Below, piece after piece: positions 8,006-16,346 of a stretch of DNA of 64,000 bases. The notes below the pieces were generated by a model. That model was given only the letters and a program-made list of their open reading frames with translations, was not told where the DNA came from and ran no database searches. Each line of letters opens with the position of its first letter. The first letter of the stretch is position 1. The position numbers and the translations under genes are program-made. Origin of the DNA: Psychromarinibacter sp048262455 (GTDB lineage: Bacteria > Pseudomonadota > Alphaproteobacteria > Rhodobacterales > Rhodobacteraceae); NCBI GenBank assembly GCA_048262455.1, contig JBLXFD010000007.1, forward strand, positions 92,067-156,066. The letters run 5' to 3'.

Positions 8006-8782
8006 ATGGCCCGCCTCATGTGCATCGCCACCCACCACAAGGGCGGCACCATCTGGATCAAGCGCTCTGTCATGGCCCTGTCGCGGGCGCTTGGGGTCAA
8101 GTGGCACGGGATCTGGTCGGACAAGCAGATGGACCGGGTGCCGGAGAGCGGCCGGGCCTTCCTGTGCAACTGGAACGGCACCTTCCCGCGGCCGCTGTGG
8201 GACAGCGAGGAGACCGCCTTCCTGCACGCGATCCGCGACCCCCGTGACATCCTGCTGTCGGGCTGCGCCTACCACCAGCACGCCGGACCCAAGGGCGAAG
8301 GGTTCCTGCACCGTCCCCGGCGCGACCTTGGCGGGCTGACCTACCAGCAGCACCTCAATGCGCTGGAGACCCGGCAGGCGAAGCTGCTGTTCGAGATGGA
8401 GAACAAGCACGCCGAAACGGTGGCCCAGATGCGTGCCTGGCCCTGGGGCGATGCACGCTGTGCCGAACTGCGTTACGAGGACCTGATCGCCGACCACGCC
8501 TGCACCGTCTACGCGGCGGCGCTGGCGAGCCTTGGGCTTGACTCGGACGAGGTGGAAACCGGGCGACAGGCCTTCTGGGACAACGCCCTGTTCGGCGGCG
8601 CCAGCCCCGACACCGCGCGCCCCGGCCACGTCGCCTCGGGCGCCGCGCGGCGCTGGGAGCGGGAGCTGCCGCGCCGGGTGGGGGAATTCTATGCCGAAAG
8701 CTTCGGCGCGGACCTGATCGCGCTGGGCTACGAGACCGATTTCGACTGGGTGGCGCGGCTGCCCGAGACGGCGCCGGCCTGA
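8006..8782 (+). CDS. Sulfotransferase-domain protein
   Basis: A 258-aa protein with the two PAPS-binding signatures of cytosolic-type sulfotransferases: a P-loop-like HHKGGTIWIKR at residues 11-21 (5'-phosphosulfate loop) and HAIRDPRDILLSGCAYH near 74-90 (3'-phosphate loop). ELRYEDLIAD near 155-164 is the next conserved block. It probably sulfates a glycan or small molecule; PAPS dependence is inferred from the family. It follows the GT61 gene by 37 nt and precedes sdhB by 33 nt, so the glycosyltransferase and sulfotransferase may act on the same surface glycan. Confidence 0.75.
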   Translation: MARLMCIATHHKGGTIWIKRSVMALSRALGVKWHGIWSDKQMDRVPESGRAFLCNWNGTFPRPLWDSEETAFLHAIRDPRDILLSGCAYHQHAGPKGEGFLHRPRRDLGGLTYQQHLNALETRQAKLLFEMENKHAETVAQMRAWPWGDARCAELRYEDLIADHACTVYAAALASLGLDSDEVETGRQAFWDNALFGGASPDTARPGHVASGAARRWERELPRRVGEFYAESFGADLIALGYETDFDWVARLPETAPA

Positions 8783-8815
8783 CCGCGCGCGACCCGTTTG
8801 TGAAGGAGAGACCCG

Positions 8816-9595
8816 ATGGTCCAACTGACCCTGCCGAAGAACTCGACGATCCGCACCGGCAAGACCTGGCCCAAGCCCGAGGGGGCCAAGGACCTGCGCA
8901 CCTTCAAGATCTACCGCTGGGATCCCGATACCGGCGAGAACCCCCGGGTCGATACCTACTTTGTCGACATGGACAGCTGCGGCCCGATGGTCCTGGACGC
9001 GCTGATCAAGATCAAGACAGAGATCGACCCCACCCTGACCTTCCGCCGTTCCTGCCGCGAGGGGATCTGCGGGTCCTGCGCGATGAACATCGACGGGATC
9101 AACACGCTCGCCTGCATCTACGGGCTCGACGAGATACGCGGAGAGGTGCGGATCTACCCGCTGCCGCACATGTCGGTGGTCAAGGACCTGATCCCCGACC
9201 TGACGCATTTCTACGCCCAGCACGCCAGCATCATGCCCTGGCTGGAAACCAAGACCAACCGGCCCCAGCGCGAATGGCGCCAGTCGATCGAGGACCGCAA
9301 GAAGCTGGACGGCCTCTATGAATGCGTGATGTGCGCCTCCTGCTCCACCGCCTGCCCCAGCTACTGGTGGAACTCCGACCGCTACCTCGGGCCGGCCGCC
9401 CTGCTGCACGCCTACCGCTGGATCATCGACAGCCGCGACGAGGCGACGGGCGAGCGGCTGGACGACCTGGAGGATCCCTTCAAGCTGTACCGCTGCCACA
9501 CCATCATGAACTGCGCCAAGACCTGCCCCAAGGGGCTGAACCCGGCCAAGGCGATCCAGGAAATCAAGAAGATGATGGTCGACCGGGTGGTGTGA
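8816..9595 (+). CDS. sdhB: Succinate dehydrogenase iron-sulfur subunit
   Basis: A 259-aa complex II electron-transfer subunit. The [2Fe-2S] ligands are in CREGICGSCAMN (around residue 81), the [4Fe-4S] ligands in CVMCASCSTACPS (around 172), and the [3Fe-4S] region in CHTIMNCAKTCPKGLNP near the C terminus. Length and motifs are normal. A GAAGGAGAG ribosome site precedes the ATG. It passes electrons from SdhA to the quinone. About 2.1 kb with two unrelated genes separate it from sdhA. Confidence 0.98.
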   Translation: MVQLTLPKNSTIRTGKTWPKPEGAKDLRTFKIYRWDPDTGENPRVDTYFVDMDSCGPMVLDALIKIKTEIDPTLTFRRSCREGICGSCAMNIDGINTLACIYGLDEIRGEVRIYPLPHMSVVKDLIPDLTHFYAQHASIMPWLETKTNRPQREWRQSIEDRKKLDGLYECVMCASCSTACPSYWWNSDRYLGPAALLHAYRWIIDSRDEATGERLDDLEDPFKLYRCHTIMNCAKTCPKGLNPAKAIQEIKKMMVDRVV

Positions 9596-9604
9596 CCCGG
9601 GCCG

Positions 9605-9817
9605 ATGCTGTTCGTCGTCCTCGCGCTGCTGGTGGTGGCGTGGTTCGCCTGGCGCTGGCGGACGCGGACGCTGACCCGCTACTGCCGCTGGCGGCAGGAC
9701 CGGGCGGCGGGGGACTGGCACTGCCTGTACTGCGGCGCCCGCACCGTCACCGGGGACGGCGCCGCCCCGCGCCACTGCGCGATGCGCGGGCCGTCCGAGG
9801 GTGCTGACGGGCGGTAA
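9605..9817 (+). CDS. Small membrane protein with two Cys pairs
   Basis: A 70-aa protein with one N-terminal membrane helix (residues 1-17, LFVVLALLVVAWFAWRW), a basic stop-transfer, then a cytoplasmic tail containing a Cys near 27 and the pair CLYCG near 39-43 and a later Cys, suggestive of a zinc ribbon. It begins 9 nt after sdhB and may be the last gene of that transcript. Function unknown; I have a weak memory of similar proteins after sdhB in relatives. Confidence 0.6.
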   Translation: MLFVVLALLVVAWFAWRWRTRTLTRYCRWRQDRAAGDWHCLYCGARTVTGDGAAPRHCAMRGPSEGADGR

Positions 9818-9904
9818 TATGCCGGTGCCGGTACGGTAAACGTGGTCGGGCCGTCCCTGCGCACTACGATTGATGCATTCAGTTTCTGCATCGGACGTAC
9901 AGAC

Positions 9905-10159
9905 ATGGAACCTTCAGTTTCAGATGGCCTGTCCCAAGGCGTCATCGCAATGGATTGCCCCGCCCCGCCTGCCGTGGCGGGCGAGGGCGAGGTGGAGCGG
10001 CGGAAGTGGCAGGACCTCTACGCCCTGTGCCGCCCCCAGGAGCTGCGCGACGAGGCGCAGCGGCTGGAGGCCCAGCTGACGGGCGCCGGGACGCTCTCTG
10101 CCGTGGCGCAGATGCGGCGGGACCTCGTGCAGGCCCGGCTGGCGGGGCTGACGGGCTAG
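9905..10159 (+). CDS. Hypothetical protein, 84 aa
   Basis: An open frame rich in charged, helix-forming residues in its second half (ELRDEAQRLEAQL, AQMRRDLVQARL), which could form a short coiled coil. No family recognised. The start is uncertain: ATG at 9905 has only a weak ribosome site, and an in-frame ATG at 9950 (MDCPAPPAVAG) is an alternative giving 69 aa. Could be spurious in so GC-rich a sequence, but codon usage and helix periodicity favour a real small gene. Confidence 0.4.
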   Translation: MEPSVSDGLSQGVIAMDCPAPPAVAGEGEVERRKWQDLYALCRPQELRDEAQRLEAQLTGAGTLSAVAQMRRDLVQARLAGLTG

Positions 10160-10219
10160 ACCCTTGCCCTCGGGCAGGCGCGATGATCCCCTGTCCCGGC
10201 CTTGAGCCGGAGACCTGCC

Positions 10220-11074
10220 ATGCCCGACCAGCCCGCTGCCCCCGACGACGCGGATGCCCGCCGCGCCGTCGCGCCCGTCCCGGTCTACCCCACCGGCACC
10301 CTGCCGCCCGCCGACCTGCCGCTCTACGCCCGGGCGCGGCAAGCCGCCTGCCGCATCGCCGAGGTGACCGTGCCGCCCCGCGACGCCAAGGCCTTCCAAG
10401 TGCCCGCCGGCCACTTCTTTCGCATCACCAGCACCCGGGGGCCGCAGGTGGGGGACCTGAACCTCTGGGCCGCGGGCAACCTAGAGGAACGCTTCTTCTC
10501 CGGCAAGACCCGCGCCCTGCACGGCACCCACGTGGGGGTGGGCGACCGGCTGTGGTCAACCATGCCCTACCTTCGGCCCATGGCCACCGTGACCGGCGAC
10601 ACCCTGGGCTGGTACGGCACCGACCCCTACGGCGGGAAAGTGCATGACGTGATCGGCACCCGCTGCGATCCCTATACCAACCGGCTGCTGTCGGGCGGCG
10701 ACTATCACCACTGCTGCCATTCCAACCTGACCCGCGCGCTCGCCGAAGCCGCGGACCTGCCGCTGCTCGAGGCGGAGCCATTTGTGCATGACGTGCTGAA
10801 CGTCTTCATGTGCACCGGCTTCGACGCGGAAGGGCGGTACTTCATGAAGGCGAGCCCGGTGCGCCCGGGCGATCATTTCGAGTGTTTCGCGGAGATCGGC
10901 CTGTTGGGCGCGCTCAGCACCTGTCCCGGCGGCGACTGTTCGACCGGGCATTCCAGCGATACTGCAGAGTGCCACCCCCTGACGGTGGAGATCTTCGCGC
11001 CCGAAGCGGACGCCCTGCAGGGATGGTCCTCGCCGCAGCCCAGTTGCTACACGCGCAGCCACGGCATGGCCTAG
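10220..11074 (+). CDS. DUF1989 (urea carboxylase-associated) family protein
   Basis: A 284-aa protein of the DUF1989 family, also called urea carboxylase-associated proteins. Recognised blocks are AGHFFRITSTRGPQVGDLN, LGWYGTDPYGGKVHDVIGTRCDPY, and the C-terminal CPGGDCS, with multiple His and Cys that may bind metal. Some family members accompany urea or guanidine metabolism (guanidine carboxylase-associated), but no such enzyme is nearby here. ATG 10220 with GGAG 8 nt upstream is chosen over the upstream TTG 10202. Its TAG stop overlaps the stop of the convergent anti-sigma gene. Confidence 0.8.
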   Translation: MPDQPAAPDDADARRAVAPVPVYPTGTLPPADLPLYARARQAACRIAEVTVPPRDAKAFQVPAGHFFRITSTRGPQVGDLNLWAAGNLEERFFSGKTRALHGTHVGVGDRLWSTMPYLRPMATVTGDTLGWYGTDPYGGKVHDVIGTRCDPYTNRLLSGGDYHHCCHSNLTRALAEAADLPLLEAEPFVHDVLNVFMCTGFDAEGRYFMKASPVRPGDHFECFAEIGLLGALSTCPGGDCSTGHSSDTAECHPLTVEIFAPEADALQGWSSPQPSCYTRSHGMA

Positions 11075-11751
11075 CTGCTGCGCACCTGGCCCGTTGCCAG
11101 AACCGCGCCGGTGGGCTGGCCGGTGGGAGAGCCGCCCTCGGGCTCGTCGCTGATCGCCAGCACCGCGTTCTCCAGCAGGCCGCGCCGGTCGTCGGCGAGT
11201 GTCAGCACCGTGGCCTCGCCTTCCAGCAGGCCCAGCGACACCGGGGCAGAGGCGCCATCGGCGATCAGCCAAAGCTCGTGAGAGCGGCCGGGGGTGACGG
11301 TGCCGGAGACACGTTCGATCCGCAGCTCGCCGGTCTCGGCGTTCAGCGCCACGGCGACGCGCAGGCTGTCGTCCTCGGCGGCCACTTCGGCCACGTGGGT
11401 CGGGGCCACCGGGCCGGAAGGATCGGCCACGAAGAACACCGCCACCGCGATGACCGCCGCTGCCGCCGCGCCGGCAAGCCCGCCAAGCCAGGACAGCGAG
11501 AACCGCGAGGCGCGGCCGCCGAACAACTCGCGCTCGATGCGCTTTTGCAGGGCAGGGGGCGCGGGAACCTCGGCGAGGCTGTCGGTAAGCCGGCTGAAAC
11601 TGTCGTCCCAGCTTGCCACCGCCGCCCGCAACGCGGGTTCTTCCAGCAAACGCCGTTCCCACGTCCGCCGCTCTTCCGCGGGGAGCAGGTCAAGGACGTA
11701 TTCACCCGCAAGGGCGTAATCGTCCTCTCCTATGTCGGGCCAGTACGTCAT
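11071..11751 (-). CDS. RskA-type anti-sigma factor
   Basis: A 226-aa membrane protein. The N-terminal cytoplasmic part (DDYALAGEYVLDLLPAEERR at 10-29) is the anti-sigma fold, followed by one membrane helix (about 88-109) and a periplasmic RskA-like domain with HELWLIADG. It should bind and hold the ECF sigma factor encoded just upstream. The start MTYWPDIGED is used because its ATG forms an ATGA overlap with the sigma stop at 11748-11751. No zinc-binding HxxxCxxC is present, so release is probably by proteolysis or binding rather than zinc redox. Confidence 0.85.
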   Translation of the reverse strand: MTYWPDIGEDDYALAGEYVLDLLPAEERRTWERRLLEEPALRAAVASWDDSFSRLTDSLAEVPAPPALQKRIERELFGGRASRFSLSWLGGLAGAAAAAVIAVAVFFVADPSGPVAPTHVAEVAAEDDSLRVAVALNAETGELRIERVSGTVTPGRSHELWLIADGASAPVSLGLLEGEATVLTLADDRRGLLENAVLAISDEPEGGSPTGQPTGAVLATGQVRSS

Positions 11752-12290
11752 TGCGACAGGCAATCCCTCAAGCTCAGCAGGCTGCGGCGCAGCCAGGTTC
11801 TCATTGTGTTCAGCGGTACGTCGTAGCGTGCCGCCAGTTCGTTATAGCTCTCTCCGTCCAGGTAGGCGCCCTTGACGGCGCCTGCCCGGTCTTCGTCCAG
11901 TTCGGCAAGGCAGCCATCGATCCGGCGCCGTTCCGATGTCGCCACGGCTGCTGCCTCTGGCGTCGGTCCCGGCGCCGCGATGTCCGGCACCTCGTCTATG
12001 TCCGTTGCCGGCGCCTTGCGGGCCCGCAGCTTGTCGATGGCAATGTTGCGCGCCATCGTGATCAGCCAGGTCATCGGCGAGTAGCCTCCGGCGGAGTAGC
12101 TGTCTGCTTTCCGCCAGAGCCGGATGTAGACATCCTGCAAGGCTTCTTCCGCTTCCGACCTGTTCTTCAACACACGCAGACAGATCCCGAAGAGTTTCGC
12201 GGAAGTCGCGGAATAAAGTTCGGAAAAGGCCGCGCGGTCGCGCAGGGCGACCCGCGCGATCAGCGCCTCGACGTCTTCACGGCTGTGCAT
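11748..12290 (-). CDS. ECF RNA polymerase sigma factor (SigK/RskA-linked type)
   Basis: A 180-aa sigma-70 family ECF factor. Region 2 is around residues 20-90 (FSELYSATSAKLFGICLRVL, AEEALQDVYIRLWRKA, WLITMARNIAIDKLR) and region 4 around 125-175 (YLDGESYNELAARYDVPLNT, a helix-turn-helix). It is followed by its cognate RskA-type anti-sigma factor. Not an EcfG-type general stress factor by neighbourhood, since no NepR/PhyR is adjacent. Regulon unknown; I could not find a clear autoregulatory promoter in the 76 nt upstream. Confidence 0.9.
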   Translation of the reverse strand: MHSREDVEALIARVALRDRAAFSELYSATSAKLFGICLRVLKNRSEAEEALQDVYIRLWRKADSYSAGGYSPMTWLITMARNIAIDKLRARKAPATDIDEVPDIAAPGPTPEAAAVATSERRRIDGCLAELDEDRAGAVKGAYLDGESYNELAARYDVPLNTMRTWLRRSLLSLRDCLSQ

Positions 12291-12366
12291 GGATCCCCAA
12301 CTTCCCCTCCGGAACGCGCCGGCGCCCGGCAGCGGGCAGCGGCGAAGGCCTACAAATTAAGGCATA

Positions 12367-13779
12367 TCACGGGTCTGGCAAGACCTTGCCGGGGTTCAGG
12401 ATGCCCGCCGGGTCCAGCGCCGCCTTGACCGCGCGCATCACGTCCAGCGCCACCGGGTTCTTGCGCCGCGCCATGGCAGGTTTTTTCGACAGGCCGATCC
12501 CGTGCTCTGCCGAGAAGGATCCGCCCAGTTCCATCACCAGCGCCTCGATCGCCTCGATCAGCCCGGCCTGCGCCTCGGGGTCGGTGACGGTGGGGTAGAT
12601 GGTATAGTGGATGTTGCCGTCGCCGAGGTGCCCGACACAGATCGTGTCGGCGCCCGGGTCCAGCCGCTCCAGCACCCCCGGCGCGCGCTCCATGAATTCC
12701 GGCACCCGGTCCAGCGGCAGGCAGACGTCGTTGTTCAGCAGCGGCTGGCGCGCCAGCGTGACCTGCGCCGCCTCTTCCCGGCGCTGCCAGATCTCGCGGC
12801 GCTGGGCCTCGTTGCGGGCGACCACCGCGTCCAGCACCGCGCCTTCCTCCAGCAGGTCGCCCAGCACCTGTTCGAGGTACTCGATGATCGGCACGCTGCC
12901 ATCCGCGCGGGGCTCGGCATCTCGGGGGGCGGTGGCGCCCACCTCTACCATGATGTTCACCTCGTGCATCTCTTCGAAGGGCGCCCGCTGGCCGGGGAAG
13001 CGGGCCATGTGCCCCTCGATGTAGCGGCGCGGCATGTACTCGAAGGCCTCGACGGCGCCGCCGGTGGCGGTCTGCAGCCGGTTCAGCAGCCGCAGCGCGC
13101 GCTGCAGGTCGGGCACCGCGACCATGGCGGTGGCATAGGCGGCGGGCTTGGTGAACAGCTTGACCACCGCGCCGGTGATGATGCCCAGCGTGCCTTCGGC
13201 GCCGATGAACAGGTCCTTCAGGTCGTAGCCGGAGTTGTCCTTGTGCAGCTCGCTCATCAGGTCCATGACCCGGCCGTCCGCCAGCACCACCTCCAGCCCC
13301 AGGCACAGCCCGCGGGTGGACCCGTAGCGCACCACGTTCGACCCGCCCGCGTTGGTGGACAGCACGCCGCCGATCATGGCAGAGCCCTTGGCCCCGAAGG
13401 TCAGCGGAAACACCAGCCCCTCGGCCTCGGCGGCCTCGTGCAGCTGCGACAGGATCACCCCCGCCTCGACGATCGCCAGCCGCGCGGCGGGGCGGATCTC
13501 GCGGATGCGGTTCAGCCGCTCGAGGCTCAGCAGGAACCCGTCAGGGGCGTAGCTGCCCCCGGTCAGGCCGGTGCGGCCGGCGGAGGGCACGATCACCGTT
13601 CCGGTCTCGTGCGCCAGCTGCATGATGCGGCTGACCTCGGAGGCATCGGCGGGGCGCAGCACGGCGCGGGGCTGGAAGTTGTACTTCTTCGTCCATTCCT
13701 GCCCGTAGGGCGCGGCGTCCGCCCCGGTCAGGACGTTGTTCGCCCCGACGATTTCGCGAAACTGCTCGACGATGTCCAT
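12367..13779 (-). CDS. FAD-linked oxidase (GlcD / D-2-hydroxyglutarate dehydrogenase-like)
   Basis: A 470-aa flavoprotein of the VAO/PCMH family. The FAD-binding half shows PSAGRTGLTGGS (residues 65-76), GGVLSTNAGGSNVVRYG, and GAEGTLGIITGAVVKL; the C-terminal half has GHLGDGNIHY and SAEHGIGLSKK, the metal/substrate His region of D-2-hydroxyacid dehydrogenases. It likely oxidises a D-2-hydroxy acid such as D-lactate or D-2-hydroxyglutarate and passes electrons to an ETF or quinone. No ETF or glycolate genes are adjacent, so the substrate is open. Confidence 0.85.
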   Translation of the reverse strand: MDIVEQFREIVGANNVLTGADAAPYGQEWTKKYNFQPRAVLRPADASEVSRIMQLAHETGTVIVPSAGRTGLTGGSYAPDGFLLSLERLNRIREIRPAARLAIVEAGVILSQLHEAAEAEGLVFPLTFGAKGSAMIGGVLSTNAGGSNVVRYGSTRGLCLGLEVVLADGRVMDLMSELHKDNSGYDLKDLFIGAEGTLGIITGAVVKLFTKPAAYATAMVAVPDLQRALRLLNRLQTATGGAVEAFEYMPRRYIEGHMARFPGQRAPFEEMHEVNIMVEVGATAPRDAEPRADGSVPIIEYLEQVLGDLLEEGAVLDAVVARNEAQRREIWQRREEAAQVTLARQPLLNNDVCLPLDRVPEFMERAPGVLERLDPGADTICVGHLGDGNIHYTIYPTVTDPEAQAGLIEAIEALVMELGGSFSAEHGIGLSKKPAMARRKNPVALDVMRAVKAALDPAGILNPGKVLPDP

Positions 13780-13865
13780 CCTGCTCTCCCCCGCTGGTCA
13801 ACATGTCGGGCATACCGGATTCACCGGCGCGGGCAAGGGTGGGCAGGGGGCAGGAAGGAGGCCTC

Positions 13866-14351
13866 TCAGGTCGGCTCTTCGACGATGTAGTCTTCCCAGT
13901 CTTCCTCGGGCACCTCGAACTCCGGCACCGTCCAGTCCTTCACCGAGACCCCGGCGGCGTGCACGGTTTCGGCGGTGCCGGAGATCAGCGGGTGCCAGTC
14001 GTACAGCGGCTTGCCCTCGTACAGCAGCCGGTAGGCGCAGGTCTGCGGCATCCAGTAGGCGATGTCGGCGATATTGCCGGGGGTCAGCACCACGCAGTCG
14101 GGCACGAACTGCTTGCGGATCTCGTACTGCGCGCAGCGGCAGGTGCTGTCGTCCAGCAGCCGGCAGGCGATGCGGGTAAAGGCGATCTCGTTGGTGTCGG
14201 GGTCTTCCAGCTTGTTCAGACAGCACTTGCCGCAGCCGTCGCACAGCGCCTCCCACTCGCGCGGGGTGAGGTTCTTCAGCGGCACGTTCTCCCAGTAACG
14301 CGGCCGCAGCCCGTCGCGCGGGATCGGGTCCTTGCCGGCGCCCCCGGTCAT
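13866..14351 (-). CDS. YcgN family cysteine-cluster protein
   Basis: A 161-aa UPF0260/YcgN protein. It has CDGCGKCCLNKLED at residues 38-51 and further Cys in CRLLDDSTCRCAQY, forming the presumed metal or Fe-S cluster-binding set (CxxCxxCC...C...C.C of the YkgJ superfamily). Function is unknown. Its ATG overlaps the ribF stop as ATGA, so it is translated with ribF. Confidence 0.9.
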   Translation of the reverse strand: MTGGAGKDPIPRDGLRPRYWENVPLKNLTPREWEALCDGCGKCCLNKLEDPDTNEIAFTRIACRLLDDSTCRCAQYEIRKQFVPDCVVLTPGNIADIAYWMPQTCAYRLLYEGKPLYDWHPLISGTAETVHAAGVSVKDWTVPEFEVPEEDWEDYIVEEPT

Positions 14352-15277
14352 GGCAGCTGCGCCAGCACATCGGCAGCCCGGGCGCAGTCTACGGCCATCT
14401 GCTCCTTCAAGGCGGTGACATCGACAAAGCGCATCTCCGGCCGCAGGAAATCCACCAGCGCGATGGACAGGTGCTGACCGTAAAGATCGCCGTCGAAGCC
14501 GAACAGGAAGGTTTCGAGGTTGGGAACGTTCTCGCCGAACATCGGCCGCACGCCAAGGCTGGCGGCACCGCCGAAGCTGCCCGCGTGCGGGCCGGTCAGC
14601 ACGTCGACCTTCACCACGTAGACGCCGAAGCGCGGCGGGTGCAGCCCGGCGATGGACATGTTGGCGGTGGGATAGCCAAGCTCGCGCCCGCGCTTGTCGC
14701 CGTGCTGCACCTCGCCGTCGATGCGGTGCCAGTGGCCCAGCATGGCGGCGGCGTCGCGGGTGCGCCCCTCTGACAGGGCGGTGCGGATGTTGGTGGAGGA
14801 CACGTCGTTGCCCGCCGCCTCGACGATCTCGGCCACGGTGACGTCGAAGCCGTAGCGCGAACCGTAGGCTTTCAGCGCGTCGGTATCCCCCGCGCGGTCC
14901 TTGCCGAAGCGAAAGTCGCTGCCCACCACCACGTGCGACAGCCCCAGTCCGCCGGCCAGCACGTCGCGGGCGAAGGCCTCGTCGCTCAGCCGGGCGAGGG
15001 CGGCGTCGAAGGGCAGCTGGTAAAGGTGATCCACCCCCAGCTTCGCCAGCCGGTGCGCCTTGGTCTCGGCGCTCATCAGCCGGAAGGGCGGGGCGTCGGG
15101 GGCGAAGAATTCCCGCGGATGCGGCTCGAAGGTGACGATGCCCAGCGGCGCGGGGCGTGCCCGGGCAAGGTCGATCACCGCCTGGTGGCCGATATGTACC
15201 CCGTCGAAGTTGCCGATGGCGGCAGAGGCGCCCCTGTCGGCGGCGTCAGGCTGGGTCCAGTGGGTGAAAGTCTTCAT
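14348..15277 (-). CDS. ribF: Bifunctional riboflavin kinase / FAD synthetase
   Basis: A 309-aa RibF. The N-terminal adenylyltransferase domain has GNFDGVHIGHQ near residues 20-30 and SSTNIR (KMSKS-like) near 165; the C-terminal riboflavin kinase domain has GYPTANM near 205 and the C-terminal E-x-F-L-F-G-F-D-G-D-L-YG block. It makes FMN and then FAD, fitting a window rich in flavoproteins. The start MKTFTHW is chosen because earlier in-frame codons show no similarity and the region upstream (15278-15421) is non-coding. Confidence 0.95.
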   Translation of the reverse strand: MKTFTHWTQPDAADRGASAAIGNFDGVHIGHQAVIDLARARPAPLGIVTFEPHPREFFAPDAPPFRLMSAETKAHRLAKLGVDHLYQLPFDAALARLSDEAFARDVLAGGLGLSHVVVGSDFRFGKDRAGDTDALKAYGSRYGFDVTVAEIVEAAGNDVSSTNIRTALSEGRTRDAAAMLGHWHRIDGEVQHGDKRGRELGYPTANMSIAGLHPPRFGVYVVKVDVLTGPHAGSFGGAASLGVRPMFGENVPNLETFLFGFDGDLYGQHLSIALVDFLRPEMRFVDVTALKEQMAVDCARAADVLAQLP

Positions 15278-15421
15278 CGTTCCCCGTGGCGGGGACGTCC
15301 CCCGGCGATCAGTCGAACCTGTGGCCGGGCGCCAGTACCTGCGTCCCGCCGTTCCGCACAAGCCTATCCCTCACGGCGCGGCGACAATCAAGCGTCACGC
15401 GGCGACGGTGCTGCCGGTGCC

Positions 15422-16294
15422 TTAGCGCAGGAAGCCGATGGCATGGCTGGGCGTCAGCCCCTCCGCCTGCAGGAAGCGCGTCAGCGCCTCCGGGTCCGGC
15501 TGCTCCGCGGTCCCGGTCTCCTGCGCTGCCAGCCCGCCGGTGACGAAAAGCACGTCCAGATCCTCGCCCACGGCGCCGGCCACGTCGGTGTGGATGCCGT
15601 CGCCGATGCACAGGATCTCGTTGTCCGGCACCTGCCGCCCAAGGTCCGCCAGCCGCCGCCGCGCAAGGTCGTAGATCGGCGGGTGCGGCTTCCCGAAGTA
15701 AAGGCTCTCGCCCCCCATCTCGGTATACAGCCGCGCCAGCGCCCCGGCGCACCACTGCCGGCGGTCGCCGTAATCCACCACCACGTCGGGGTTGAAGCAC
15801 ATCAGCTTCAGCCCCCGGGTCTTGGCCTCGAGGAACTGCGGGCGGTAGACCTCGGGGTCGGCGTAGGGATCCTCGGGCCCGGTGACGACGATGCCCTCGG
15901 CCTCGGACAGCGGCACGCGGGTCAGCTTCACCGGATCCGTGACGATCTTCATCGGCTCGAAGATCGACGCGTCCTTCTCGTACCCGATGAAGTGCACCTT
16001 CGCGCCCACCGCGCCCTGTTGCATCGCCACCCGCGCGGCGTCGCCCGAGGTGACCACCACGTCCCAGCAGTCGCGGGGCACGCCCAGATCGTCCAGCTGC
16101 TCCGCCACCTGCTCTCGCGGGCGGGGGGCGTTGGTCAGCAGCACAACCGCGCCGCCGCGCGCCCGGAATGCGCCCAGCGCCGCCACCGCCGCGGGAAAGG
16201 CCTGCCGCCCGTTGTGCAGGCAGCCCCAGAGGTCGCAGAAGACGGCGCTGTAGCGGTCCGCGATGGCGGACAGCGCGGGAACGATCTGGGTCAT
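15422..16294 (-). CDS. HAD-superfamily hydrolase, class IIA (TIGR01459-type)
   Basis: A 290-aa NagD-like phosphatase. HAD motif I is FCDLWGCLHNG (residues 20-30, nucleophile Asp22; the usual second Asp is absent in this subfamily), motif II is LLTNAPRP, and motif III/IV lies in YFGKPHPPIY and CIGDGIHTDVAGA. It probably dephosphorylates a small phosphorylated metabolite. Stands alone between ribF and ppaC; substrate unknown. Confidence 0.9.
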   Translation of the reverse strand: MTQIVPALSAIADRYSAVFCDLWGCLHNGRQAFPAAVAALGAFRARGGAVVLLTNAPRPREQVAEQLDDLGVPRDCWDVVVTSGDAARVAMQQGAVGAKVHFIGYEKDASIFEPMKIVTDPVKLTRVPLSEAEGIVVTGPEDPYADPEVYRPQFLEAKTRGLKLMCFNPDVVVDYGDRRQWCAGALARLYTEMGGESLYFGKPHPPIYDLARRRLADLGRQVPDNEILCIGDGIHTDVAGAVGEDLDVLFVTGGLAAQETGTAEQPDPEALTRFLQAEGLTPSHAIGFLR

Positions 16295-16346
16295 GGGGCA
16301 GCCTTTGAATGGGGAAGGCGGCGGACCTGTGCCCGCCGCCGGAAGA

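Noticed and set aside
11071..11074. Convergent genes sharing a CTAG as both stop codons (also at 39125-39128)
   Set aside because: Neat but expected by chance in tightly packed convergent genes, since CTAG is self-complementary and gives TAG on both strands.
12291..12366. Autoregulatory promoter of the ECF sigma factor
   Set aside because: I compared the upstream bases with the ECF consensus types I know and found no convincing -35/-10 pair.
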